A stretch of DNA of 64,000 nucleotides from Flavobacterium sp. N2038. Lineage in GTDB: Bacteria; Bacteroidota; Bacteroidia; Flavobacteriales; Flavobacteriaceae. Made by a program: the position numbers and the translations under genes. The notes beneath the pieces are model-generated. The model saw only the letters and a list, made by a program, of their open reading frames with translations. It had not been told where the DNA came from and made no database searches. Position 1 is the first letter of the stretch; every line of letters begins with the position of its first letter. The stretch covers positions 620,001-684,000 of the forward strand of contig NZ_CP110001.1 of NCBI RefSeq assembly GCF_025947185.1. The letters run 5' to 3'. Positions 17,364-25,252 of this stretch are shown here, one piece after another.

Positions 17364-17735
17364 TTATTTATGAGATTTTAAAATAGCAATAAAAAACAAG
17401 ATTATAGAGGCCATACAAGCAATAAAACCAGCAATAAAATTTCCAAAAGACATTAAAGCTAATATCAGGATAATCAGTTCAAAATGAGCAAGTGAAATGT
17501 AATAATTGGTCTTTCTTTTTAGACGAAAAATGATAAAATAGCCAAGAATAAAAATAATTTGAGAAAAAGAAAAAATAAGTGAGACCAGAACCTCATTATG
17601 AATACTATAAGCCCATCCAACAGTTTTATTTGTTCCGTAGGATTCCATATTGCCAGATAAATATGCTAATGTAAACCCGAGCGTAAAGAGCGCAATAAGG
17701 AGAAGAAACATATATTCCGTGAATATTTTTTTCAT
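17364..17735 (-). CDS. Four-helix integral membrane protein, unknown function
   Basis: 123 residues with four hydrophobic segments (about residues 7-27, 45-70, 78-98 and 99-119), few charged residues, and a small basic end. No motif places it in a named family. It is convergent with dprA, with only 21 bases between the two stops, and is likely a single-gene transcript. Confidence 0.6.
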   Translation of the reverse strand: MKKIFTEYMFLLLIALFTLGFTLAYLSGNMESYGTNKTVGWAYSIHNEVLVSLIFSFSQIIFILGYFIIFRLKRKTNYYISLAHFELIILILALMSFGNFIAGFIACMASIILFFIAILKSHK

Positions 17736-17815
17736 ATACTAAACTGAATAAAAGAGATTTACAGATGAAGTAAGTCTATTTAACTTTTAGAAATTATGCG
17801 ATTGTTTTATAAAGA

Positions 17816-17849
17816 AAACCCGGTAGATAATTAACAATCTGCCGGGTTT
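17816..17849 (-). terminator. Terminator of trpS
   Basis: Stem AAACCCGG-AGAT paired with ATCT-CCGGGTTT around 17816-17849, immediately past the trpS stop. It is followed by a T-rich run on the minus strand. Confidence 0.8.
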
Positions 17850-17858
17850 CATATTTTT

Positions 17859-18833
17859 TTATTTTTCAAATCCCAAAACGGTTCGAACTTTTGCTAAGAC
17901 ACCATCAGCAATAACTGATGCTTTTGCAGCGCCTTTTTTTAGTAAAGCATCTACTTCTTCGAGATTGTTTATGTAGTAATGATACTTCTCTCTTTCTGTT
18001 TTAAATTTTTCTGTAATTAATTCAAAAAGAGCTTGTTTTGCATGACCATAACCATAATTTCCACCTAGATAATTGGCTCTCATTTCAGCAAGCTGAGTTT
18101 CGTTTGCCATCAAAGAATAAATAGCAAAAGCATTACAAGTATCCGGATTTTTTGGATCTTCAAGCGGTGTGCTGTCCGTTTCAATGCTCATTACCTGCTT
18201 GCGAAGCGTTTTATCATCAAGGAAAATATTGATAATGTTGTTCGCAGATTTACTCATTTTTCCACCGTTTGTTCCCGGAATCAGCATGCTGTCATCCTGA
18301 ATTTTAGCTTCAGGAATTACAAAAATTTCTCCCATTTGATGGTTAAATCTTGAAGCAACATCACGAGTAATCTCTAAGTGTTGCAACTGATCTTTTCCAA
18401 CAGGAACGAATTCTGCATCATAAAGTAAAATATCAGCCGCCATTAACATTGGATAAGTAAAAAGTCCTGCATTAACATCGTCTAAACGATCTGCTTTATC
18501 TTTAAAAGAATGCGCCAAAGTTAAACGTTGAAAAGGAAAAAAACAGCTTAAATACCAGGTTAGTTCAGCAGTTTGAGTAACATCAGATTGTCTGTAAAAA
18601 GTAACTTTTTCAGGATTTAGACCACAAGCCAACCAAGCAGCAGCGGTACTGTACGTGTTTTCTCTTAATGTTTTACCATCTTTAATTTGAGTAATTGAAT
18701 GTAAATCTGCAATAAATAAAAATGATTCATTTGCCGGATTATTCGATAACTCAATTGCCGGGATGATAGCTCCCAATAGATTTCCTAAGTGAGGCGTTCC
18801 AGTACTCTGAACGCCAGTAAGTATTTTTGCCAT
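17859..18833 (-). CDS. trpS: Tryptophan--tRNA ligase
   Basis: Class I aminoacyl-tRNA synthetase, 324 residues, a normal length. The HIGH-type signature is 'GTPHLGNLLGA' and the KMSKS loop 'GGKMSKSANN'. 'DQLQHLEITRDVASRFN' forms the characteristic dimer and active-site part. The start ATG is complementary to 18831-18833. Upstream on the minus strand lies the inverted-repeat-bounded GxxExxY unit. It is closed by its own terminator. Confidence 0.97.
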   Translation of the reverse strand: MAKILTGVQSTGTPHLGNLLGAIIPAIELSNNPANESFLFIADLHSITQIKDGKTLRENTYSTAAAWLACGLNPEKVTFYRQSDVTQTAELTWYLSCFFPFQRLTLAHSFKDKADRLDDVNAGLFTYPMLMAADILLYDAEFVPVGKDQLQHLEITRDVASRFNHQMGEIFVIPEAKIQDDSMLIPGTNGGKMSKSANNIINIFLDDKTLRKQVMSIETDSTPLEDPKNPDTCNAFAIYSLMANETQLAEMRANYLGGNYGYGHAKQALFELITEKFKTEREKYHYYINNLEEVDALLKKGAAKASVIADGVLAKVRTVLGFEK

Positions 18834-18870
18834 TCTAGTTTTTCTTATTCTTTAGTTGCAAAGTTCGTTT

Positions 18871-18904
18871 TTTTAGCGCAGAGTTCGCAGAGTTTTTCGC
18901 AGAG
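18871..18904 (+). repeat. Left arm of inverted repeat bounding the GxxExxY gene
   Basis: 34 bases built from GCAGAG motifs (TTTTAGCGCAGAGTTCGCAG...). It matches the reverse complement of 19483-19516 at 30 of 34 positions by my alignment. It is followed by further GAGTTTTT-type direct repeats up to about 18950. Confidence 0.75.
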
Positions 18905-18954
18905 TTTGGGAAGTTTTTTGAGTTTTTTGAAGTTCATAGAGTTTTTCTATGTTT

Positions 18955-19332
18955 TTAGAAATCGTTTATTACTCTTCTAATACCATTTTTTAATAATGTT
19001 TCGTTGAAGTTTATAAGTAGAGCTAGTCTATATTTTCCCAATTTGAGATAGGTTAAAGTTTGTGCTAAATGATTTATTGTCAAAGATTCAACCGCTTTTA
19101 TTTCAATTACGAATTTGTTTTCAACGAGTAAATCAATGCGATATCCGCAATCTAATTTTATTTCTTCAAAAACTAAGGGCATCGTTTTTTCTTTTTCCAC
19201 AAGAAGTCCACGCTGCTTTATTTTATAGTACAAACATTCTTTATAAACACTTTCTAATAATCCCGGTCCAAGTTTTCTATGTATCTCAATTGCAAGGCCA
19301 ATAATAATTGTTGAAATTTCATTTTCAGTTAT
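18955..19332 (-). CDS. GxxExxY protein (predicted PD-(D/E)XK nuclease-like), non-standard start
   Basis: The frame gives about 125 residues. The family signature GxxExxY is present ('GLLESVY'), followed by 'DCGYRIDLLVENKFVIEIKA', which carries the D...ExK pattern of PD-(D/E)XK nucleases, and 'HLAQTLTYLKLGKYRLALLI'. Homologues as I know them begin 'M(KK)(I)TENEIS'. Here the codons read 'AAA AAA ATA ACT GAA AAT GAA' after an in-frame TAA, so no ATG, GTG or TTG stands before the motif. The only in-frame TTG (19233) would remove the signature. So either a rare ATA/ATT start is used, the A9 run is miscounted, or the gene is decaying. The biological role of this family is not established. Confidence 0.62.
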   Translation of the reverse strand: MTENEISTIIIGLAIEIHRKLGPGLLESVYKECLYYKIKQRGLLVEKEKTMPLVFEEIKLDCGYRIDLLVENKFVIEIKAVESLTINHLAQTLTYLKLGKYRLALLINFNETLLKNGIRRVINDF

Positions 19333-19482
19333 TTTTTTTTAATATGTATTTTCGTATAAAAATATAAATTTTAATGTATTCTGCAATAGTTATTTTGAAA
19401 AGTTTTTGTTTAAGTCAAAGTATTGTTAACAAGTCTTTGTGGACATTTTACGTTGGTATTTACCTCAAAATGAACATTTTTT

Positions 19483-19516
19483 CTTTGCGAAAAACTCTGC
19501 GAGCTCTGTGCTATAA
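19483..19516 (-). repeat. Right arm of inverted repeat bounding the GxxExxY gene
   Basis: Inverted counterpart of 18871-18904 (30 of 34 positions by eye). The identical core, read on the minus strand, is CGCAGAGTTTTTCGCA. Confidence 0.75.
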
Positions 19517-19603
19517 AGAAAAATTTTAGAAGGGTAAATTCTTTTAGAGAATTCACTTCTGTTTTCTTACATTTGAAACCATGAAAGGATTTAAGATTAT
19601 TTT

Positions 19604-20365
19604 TTGGTTTTATGGCGTATTTGGTTTTATGTTTTAATGGCAATTCCAATATTGATTATGCTGCCGTTCTTGCTAGTTTCGATTGCCTCAGAAAGGGGAT
19701 ATCCCTATTTTTTCAGAATGGCCCGCATTTGGGCTAAATTCATCCTTTTCGGCATGGGGTTTTACTACACGGTAAAGCGCGAACAAAAGCTTATTAAAAA
19801 TAAAAGCTACATGATCGTGGCCAACCATACTTCGATGACTGATATTATGCTTATGCTGGCAGTTGTTCGAAATCCTTTTGTTTTTGTTGGTAAAAAAGAA
19901 CTGGTAAAGATCCCGTTGTTTGGATTTTTCTATAAAAGGACCTGTATTTTAGTCGACAGAAACTCTTCTAAAAGTAAAAATGAAGTTTTCAAAAGAGCAC
20001 AAAATCGTCTGAATCAGGGTTTAAGTATTTGTATTTTTCCGGAAGGAGGAGTTCCTGATGATGAATCTATCTTGTTGGATGAGTTTAAAGATGGCGCTTT
20101 CAGATTGGCGATTGAGCATCAAATCCCGATTGTTCCCATCGTTTTTGCAGATAATAAAGAGCGTTTCTCATACACTTTTTTAAGTGGAAGTCCGGGAAAA
20201 ATGCGTGCTAGAATCCTGCCTTTTGTAGAAACTGCACATCTCACAAATGAAAACAGAAAAGAGCTTAGAGATCAGGTTAGAGAAATAATTTATAACGGAT
20301 TGTTAGAGTTTGGAAAAGAGACGATCAAGGAAGAATCATTAATAATAAAACCCGGCAAAATTTAA
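19604..20365 (+). CDS. 1-acyl-sn-glycerol-3-phosphate acyltransferase (PlsC-like), probable N-terminal frameshift
   Basis: Membrane-associated lysophospholipid acyltransferase that would make phosphatidic acid or a related lipid. Motif I is 'NHTSMTD' (catalytic NHX4D) and motif III 'FPEGG'. 'GKKELVKIPLFGFFYKRTCI' lies between and resembles motif II. The frame has only a TTG at 19604. A well-placed ATG at 19581 gives the expected 'MKGFKIIFWF' N-terminus but is off by one base; adding one T in TTTT (19608-19611) or in the T run at 19600-19605 would join it to 'LWRIWFYVLMAIP'. The corrected protein would have about 261 residues. The stop codon lies in the loop of the terminator. A second paralogue is at 63188. 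Confidence 0.88.
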   Translation: MVLWRIWFYVLMAIPILIMLPFLLVSIASERGYPYFFRMARIWAKFILFGMGFYYTVKREQKLIKNKSYMIVANHTSMTDIMLMLAVVRNPFVFVGKKELVKIPLFGFFYKRTCILVDRNSSKSKNEVFKRAQNRLNQGLSICIFPEGGVPDDESILLDEFKDGAFRLAIEHQIPIVPIVFADNKERFSYTFLSGSPGKMRARILPFVETAHLTNENRKELRDQVREIIYNGLLEFGKETIKEESLIIKPGKI

Positions 20366-20384
20366 TTTGCCGGGTTTTTTTTGA
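20347..20384 (+). terminator. Terminator overlapping the end of the plsC-like gene
   Basis: Arms AAAACCCGGCAAA (20347-20359) and TTTGCCGGGTTTT (20366-20378) with T8. The left arm encodes the last residues and the TAA stop (20363-20365) sits in the loop. Confidence 0.9.
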
Positions 20385-20417
20385 ATTAAAATAACCCCTT
20401 ATTTATATTCAAAATTT

Positions 20418-20522
20418 TTATCTGTGTATTATTTTTTCTGAAATAAAACGTAATACTTTTTTAAATTTTAGTCTGGTTTTTTTTCGGTTTTTATTCAACA
20501 ACACTTCTATTTTCTCTTTCAT
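20418..20522 (-). CDS. Possible small basic protein (34 residues)
   Basis: An ATG-initiated minus-strand frame encodes a 34-residue, strongly Lys/Arg-rich helix-like peptide ('MKEKIEVLLNKNRKKTRLKF...'). It lies in the 520-base interval between the plsC-like gene and recA. I see no convincing promoter and no family. It could be chance coding in AT-rich DNA. Confidence 0.22.
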   Translation of the reverse strand: MKEKIEVLLNKNRKKTRLKFKKVLRFISEKIIHR

Positions 20523-20644
20523 GGTTAAAATATTATTTGGTTGATAATAAAGAGTTTAATCCTGTAAAACTCAAGTTAATGTCACATAATATACAGAGAG
20601 TAAAAATTGAAAAAGGTTGCGTCGCCAACCTGATATTGTTTGAA

Positions 20645-20690
20645 AAAAAATTAAAAAAACCCCGTTAGTCCTTGGAAACTAACGGACTTT
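20645..20690 (-). terminator. Second minus-strand terminator downstream of recA
   Basis: Arms CCGTTAGT (20662-20669) and ACTAACGG (20678-20685). On the minus strand a run of seven T follows, so it acts in the recA direction, about 130 bases beyond the recA terminator. Confidence 0.75.
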
Positions 20691-20810
20691 AATTAAATAA
20701 CAAACCAAATTTATTCTAAAAAAAACCGCGAATGCTACTCCAAACAAATCGCATTTGTTTAATAGATGGATGCTTTGTAAAATGGTTGCGTGTTTTTTTT
20801 GCTTTTTTTA

Positions 20811-20849
20811 ATAAAAAAACCCGATTGGGTTTTAAAGTCCAATCGGGTT
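20811..20849 (-). terminator. Terminator of recA
   Basis: Arms AACCCGATTGG (20818-20828) and CCAATCGGGTT (20839-20849), with a T7 tract on the minus strand. Confidence 0.88.
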
Positions 20850-20886
20850 ATGATAAAAATACTGCAAAATACAGATTTATATTGTT

Positions 20887-21894
20887 TTAGGCATTTGCTA
20901 ATTCTTTGATGTGTGCTTTAATTTTAAGCTCTAATTCATCAGCTAATTCCGGATTATCTTTAATTAAAGATTTTACAGCATCACGTCCTTGTCCTAATTT
21001 TGTATCTCCGTAGCTGAACCACGACCCCGCCTTTTTAACGATCTCAAATTCAACTGCTAAGTCAAGAATTTCACCTGTTTTAGAAACCCCTTCTCCATAC
21101 ATAATATCAAATTCTGCGGTTTTAAAAGGTGGTGCAACTTTGTTTTTTACGATCTTAACTTTGGTTCTGTTTCCGATAACATTTTCTCCGTCTTTAATTT
21201 GAGAAGAACGACGAATATCTAAACGAACAGAAGCATAAAATTTTAATGCATTACCTCCGGTAGTGGTTTCAGGATTTCCAAACATTACACCAATTTTCTC
21301 TCTCAACTGGTTGATGAAGAAAACAGTACAATTTGTTTTACTGATAGTTCCGGTTAATTTTCTTAATGCCTGAGACATTAAACGTGCATGAAGACCCATT
21401 TTAGAATCTCCCATTTCTCCTTCGATTTCACTTTTAGGAGTTAAAGCTGCAACAGAGTCAATTACCACAATGTCGATAGCTCCGGAACGAATTAAATTTT
21501 CGGCAATTTCTAAAGCCTGCTCACCATTGTCTGGTTGAGAAATAATCAGGTTCTCGATGTCTACACCTAGTTTTTCAGCATAATTTCTGTCGAAAGCATG
21601 CTCAGCATCAATAAAAGCAGCAATTCCACCTGCTTTTTGAGCTTCGGCAATAGCATGTAGTGTTAATGTGGTCTTACCAGACGATTCTGGCCCGTATATT
21701 TCAATAATTCTTCCTTTTGGATAACCGTTTACTCCAAGAGCTAAATCAACGCCAAGAGAGCCAGAAGAAATCGTTTCTACCTCCACAATGGCTCTGTCGC
21801 CCATTTTCATTACGGTTCCTTTTCCGTAGGTTTTGTCAAGTTTATCAAGCGTTAATTGTAACGCTTTTAATTTGGCTTCTTTGTCTGAACTCAT
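20887..21894 (-). CDS. recA: Recombinase RecA
   Basis: 335 residues, a normal length. It polymerises on single-stranded DNA, carries out strand exchange and triggers repressor self-cleavage. Walker A 'GPESSGKT' is at residues 68-75. The '[20 protein letters not shown]' segment, Walker B '[12 protein letters not shown]' and the L2 region '[20 protein letters not shown]' follow. The C-terminal tail is shorter and less acidic than in E. coli. It is a single-gene unit closed by its own terminator. dprA, which loads RecA, lies about 4 kb away. Confidence 0.98.
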   Translation of the reverse strand: MSSDKEAKLKALQLTLDKLDKTYGKGTVMKMGDRAIVEVETISSGSLGVDLALGVNGYPKGRIIEIYGPESSGKTTLTLHAIAEAQKAGGIAAFIDAEHAFDRNYAEKLGVDIENLIISQPDNGEQALEIAENLIRSGAIDIVVIDSVAALTPKSEIEGEMGDSKMGLHARLMSQALRKLTGTISKTNCTVFFINQLREKIGVMFGNPETTTGGNALKFYASVRLDIRRSSQIKDGENVIGNRTKVKIVKNKVAPPFKTAEFDIMYGEGVSKTGEILDLAVEFEIVKKAGSWFSYGDTKLGQGRDAVKSLIKDNPELADELELKIKAHIKELANA

Positions 21895-22004
21895 CTTTTC
21901 TTAATTATCTGGATTGTTATTTTTAGCTTCGCTTGAATTTGTAAAAATACTTCTTTTTTTGAAGTTTCATTGTTTCAAATTGTTCCAAATTGTCACAATT
22001 TTCA

Positions 22005-22514
22005 TTATAAAAACAAAGCCTTTAATTCTGTTGCTTCAGAAGGTTTCATTTTTCCTGCAAGTACTAAACTCAGTTGTTTACGACGCAAAGCTGCATCAAA
22101 ACGCTGAATTTCGATTTCGGTTTCAGGAATAATTGCCGGAACTTCTACTGGTCTTCCGGTATCGTCAACCGCTACAAAAGTATATATAGCTTCGTTTGCT
22201 TTTGTTCTGCTTCCTGACTCACGGTCTTCTACCCAGACGTCAATGAAAACTTCCATTGAACTTTTGAACGATCTTGAAACTTTTGCTTCAACAGTTACGA
22301 CACTTCCAAGCGAAATAGCTCTGTTGAAAGCAACGTGATTTACAGAGGCCGTAACAACAATTCGACGCGAATGTCTGCGGGCTGCAATACTCGCAGCGCG
22401 ATCCATACGGGCTAATAATTCACCACCAAAAAGATTGTTTAAAGGATTTGTTTCACTTGGTAAAACTAAATCGGTTAGTATAGTTACTGATTCTGAGGGA
22501 TGTTTTGGATTCAT
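22005..22514 (-). CDS. Acyl-CoA thioesterase (hotdog fold)
   Basis: Cytosolic acyl-CoA hydrolase of the YciA/BACH (4HBT) type, about 169 residues from the chosen ATG at 22514 ('MNPKHPSESV...'). An upstream ATG at 22535 adds seven hydrophobic or basic residues and is less likely. The conserved catalytic region 'NPLNNLFGGELLARMDRAAS' is present, followed by the strand 'VVTASVNHVAFNRAISLGSV'. Substrate chain length is not deducible. It is followed by recA on the same strand after about 110 bases. Confidence 0.9.
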   Translation of the reverse strand: MNPKHPSESVTILTDLVLPSETNPLNNLFGGELLARMDRAASIAARRHSRRIVVTASVNHVAFNRAISLGSVVTVEAKVSRSFKSSMEVFIDVWVEDRESGSRTKANEAIYTFVAVDDTGRPVEVPAIIPETEIEIQRFDAALRRKQLSLVLAGKMKPSEATELKALFL

Positions 22515-22627
22515 TTTTTTGATAATAAATTTCATTTTTTTGCCACTGATTTCACAAATTAAAATGATTAAAAAAATCTGTGAAAATTTTTGAAATCAAT
22601 GACTAACTTTTTAATAATTGAGGCTGA

Positions 22628-23011
22628 TTAATTCAACCAGTAAACTGCCATAACAGCAGGAATAAAATATATAACAATGGTTCTTGCACCATCATAATCT
22701 TTTGCAAGTCTTTGCCCGAAAAGCATCATTAATAAAGTGATACATGAAAAAATCGCACCATAAAAACCAAATTCACGTCCGCTGTTTGTAAATAGTTGAA
22801 TTGCACCCACAACAGATAATATTCCTGAAATTAACTCCAGAATTAGTAAATGTAAAAGTGCAAGCGGAACCTGATTTTTTAATGGTGTTTTGGCAAAATG
22901 TTCTTTTAGCCAGGCTACATTATCTTTCCAGTAAAAAATTTTTTCATAGCCTGATTGTAAAAATGTTAGGGCTAAAAACACTAATAAAAAAATGGAGGCA
23001 ACATTATTCAT
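22628..23011 (-). CDS. DoxX family membrane protein
   Basis: 127 residues with four hydrophobic helices and the DoxX-like opening 'LVFLALTFLQSGYEKIFYW'. The middle section is 'ALLHLLILELISGILSVVGA'. Family members are small inner-membrane proteins, some linked to redox or quinone processes; the exact role here is unknown. It lies 6 bases downstream of the holB-like gene, so the two probably share one transcript. Confidence 0.8.
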   Translation of the reverse strand: MNNVASIFLLVFLALTFLQSGYEKIFYWKDNVAWLKEHFAKTPLKNQVPLALLHLLILELISGILSVVGAIQLFTNSGREFGFYGAIFSCITLLMMLFGQRLAKDYDGARTIVIYFIPAVMAVYWLN

Positions 23012-23017
23012 TTTAGA

Positions 23018-24166
23018 TTATTTTTTATGAATTAAACGAGTCAGTTTTATAGATAAATCTGTAAGGATTATTTTTGCATTTCCGTTTCTTTCGATGTGAT
23101 ACATAGCATCCGAAAGTTCCTTAAAAATTTCATGAATGTTGTTCCCATTTACAAAAGGGGCAAAATTTTCAAGTTTGAATTTGTCCACTTTTGGCTCAAT
23201 ATAAACCAAGCCTGGAGCCTGATAATTTAATAAAAGCGCCTGCCTGAACATTTCGATACAAAACTGGATGAATTTTTTCTGGCTTTCACGTCCAAGTGCA
23301 GCGATTTCTTCGCTCCATGAAATCAAATCCTGAATTGCAGCGGCATTTCCTTTTGCTCTAAAAGCTGCTCGAACCCAATTGACAAACCATTGTTCAAAAG
23401 GATATTCTGAGTCATCTTCTTTTAGCAAATGCAACGCTTTGCTAAAATTTCCCTGTGCCTGATGCGCAATTTTTTTGGCAAGATTAGAATCGATATTCTC
23501 TCTTGAAACCAGCGCTTCGGCAATTACTTTTTCAGGAAGTCCGTTAAAGTGAATCACCTGACAACGAGAACGTATGGTTTGAATAATATCCTCTTCGTTT
23601 TCAGAAATTAATATAAAAATTGTTTTATCTGAAGGCTCTTCAAGAAGTTTAAGCAACTTGTTTGAAGCAGCAATATTCATTTTATCTGCCATCCAGATAA
23701 TCATGATTTTATATCCTCCTTCGTATGATTTTAGTGCAAGGGATTTTAGAACTTCCTGTGCATCTTCAACTCTGATTTCTCCTTGCTTATTTTGAACGCC
23801 TAAAACTTTATACCAGTCAAACAATCCCCCGTAAGGCATTTCTTGAATAAAAGTACGCCAATCCTGAATGAAGTCTAAACTTTTGGGTTTGGTTTTTACA
23901 TCTTCTGTGGTAACTGTAGGATAAATAAAATGCAAATCGGGATGCGAAATGTTTTGAAATTTCAGGTTACAGGAATGATTTCCATTTTCATTTTCATCTC
24001 CGGTATTGCCACACAAAATGTACTGGGCATAGGCAATTGCGGTTGATAAAGTTCCGCTTCCTTCCGGCCCAATGAATAATTGTGCATGTGGAATTCTGCC
24101 CGAAGCTGCACTTTTTGTCAAGTGGCTTTTGATGTAATCCTGACCTAAAATTTCTGAAAATTGCAT
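23018..24166 (-). CDS. holB: DNA polymerase III subunit delta' (HolB)
   Basis: 382-residue AAA+ clamp-loader subunit that helps load the sliding clamp. The N-terminal 'QDYIKSHLTKSAASGRIPHA' is typical. The P-loop 'GPEGSGT' lacks the Walker lysine, as expected for delta', which does not hydrolyse ATP. Other signatures are 'MIIWMADKMNIAASNKLLKL' and the sensor-like 'FILISENEEDIIQTIRSRCQ'. The C-terminal collar domain is present. It heads a probable two-gene unit with the DoxX gene. Confidence 0.93.
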   Translation of the reverse strand: MQFSEILGQDYIKSHLTKSAASGRIPHAQLFIGPEGSGTLSTAIAYAQYILCGNTGDENENGNHSCNLKFQNISHPDLHFIYPTVTTEDVKTKPKSLDFIQDWRTFIQEMPYGGLFDWYKVLGVQNKQGEIRVEDAQEVLKSLALKSYEGGYKIMIIWMADKMNIAASNKLLKLLEEPSDKTIFILISENEEDIIQTIRSRCQVIHFNGLPEKVIAEALVSRENIDSNLAKKIAHQAQGNFSKALHLLKEDDSEYPFEQWFVNWVRAAFRAKGNAAAIQDLISWSEEIAALGRESQKKFIQFCIEMFRQALLLNYQAPGLVYIEPKVDKFKLENFAPFVNGNNIHEIFKELSDAMYHIERNGNAKIILTDLSIKLTRLIHKK

Positions 24167-24600
24167 GAAGCAAAGATAGAAGAAAATGATCTAGTCAAAA
24201 ATTTTAGAGTGAAAGTTTGTAAGGCGCTTTTTATTTCTGAGAAATTGAAATTGTTTACTGTAATTTTTTCAGTTTGTTAACGCATTTTTGTTAATAAATG
24301 CTTCAACCTGAGGAGATATTAAGACTTTTTTGTTAATATTTTTTTTGTAAAAGCGTCCAACGTACGTTTTTTTTGGCTATTAATATAAAAATAAATATAC
24401 TTTTAATAGCTTTTGTCTTACAGTTTTTGTTTGATTAATTTTAACAAAAACCTCGTTAAAACGCAGATTTTCTCGACATAAGACAGTTTTTTAAGCTTTT
24501 TTTAAGCTTTTTTTTTTAAAAAAGAAATCAATAAAGTTGCAATTTAAGTTAATTTATATATTTTTGTTTTCATCAACAACCAATTATAATTGCAGAATCT
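24167..24600. other. Divergent intergenic region (holB / spr block)
   Basis: 434 AT-rich bases without a gene. It holds the promoter of the 24601 gene at its right end, a small inverted repeat (GCATTT 24282-24287 with AAATGC 24296-24301), and a doubled TTTTTTAAGC block near 24490-24512. No RNA gene is recognised. Confidence 0.6.
24537..24566 (+). promoter_or_regulatory. Promoter at the head of the spr block
   Basis: A -33 TTG (24537-24539), 19 bases, then TATTTTTG (24559-24566), matching TAnnTTTG. It is 34 bases before the 24601 start. Confidence 0.65.
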
Positions 24601-25053
24601 ATGAAAGGTAAAATTATTCTATTAAGTACACTTTTTTTCTTGGCAACTGGTGCTGTTTCGGCTCAGGCAAAGAATGCTCCAAGAAGTATTATTAGTACGA
24701 CGGCTCTTATTCGCAAATACCATGATCAAAAAGAATTGAGTGGTATGCAAAAAGGTGAACTTTTGGAATTATACATTGAGCGTATTAAAGTTTTAGTAAA
24801 AACGCTCCCTTACATTGCTCTGGTTACTAAACCTGGTGTTACGATGGCAGACTTAGGTATTCCGGATGATAGTGAACACAAAAAAGTATTAGATGCTCAG
24901 GCAGTTGGTACAACTTCATTTTTGGATACTACTGTAGAATTTCAGAGAAAGATGATGCCTTATTCTGATAAGGGTAATTTGATCGCTGCAATTTTGTTTT
25001 ACGAAAGTACATTGAAATCATTACACGAGTTCAACGATTTGAACGAAATGTAA
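24601..25053 (+). CDS. Secreted protein of the spr locus, unknown function
   Basis: 150 residues with a signal peptide ('LSTLFFLATGAVSAQ'). The mature part is mostly helical ('LELYIERIKVLVKTLPYIAL', 'ILFYESTLKSLHEFNDL') with no recognised catalytic motif. Its position upstream of sprC corresponds, as far as I recall, to the small genes that precede sprC in the F. johnsoniae sprB operon. It begins after a strong promoter. A weak terminator-like hairpin (25150-25202) separates it from the next gene, so transcription may be attenuated there. Confidence 0.72.
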   Translation: MKGKIILLSTLFFLATGAVSAQAKNAPRSIISTTALIRKYHDQKELSGMQKGELLELYIERIKVLVKTLPYIALVTKPGVTMADLGIPDDSEHKKVLDAQAVGTTSFLDTTVEFQRKMMPYSDKGNLIAAILFYESTLKSLHEFNDLNEM

Positions 25054-25149
25054 TAAATAAATATTATAATTTTTTAAACTTTTTTGAAGGTGTTTACGTA
25101 GATGATTTAGATTTTACAAAAACAATATTTTTAGAAAAGCTAATAAAAA

Positions 25150-25202
25150 CAACTCGTTCCCGATGTATCTGAACATTTCAGAAAAACCGGGATGAGTTTT
25201 TA
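25150..25202 (+). terminator. Imperfect hairpin with T tract, possible attenuator
   Basis: AACTC-TTCCCG (25151-25162) pairs with CGGGATGAGTT (25188-25198, one bulge). An inner TCTGA/TCAGA stem and a T5 tract are also present. The downstream spr genes would need read-through or a second promoter. Confidence 0.55.
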
Positions 25203-25252
25203 TCATTTACGCATACCCAAATTTATTATTAACCTAATAACACCCCTTTATC

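Noticed and set aside
20733..20880. Plus-strand frame beginning 'MLLQTNRICL' running toward recA
   Set aside because: It reads straight through the recA terminator hairpin, with poly-Phe/Lys content from the T and A runs; no promoter or family support.
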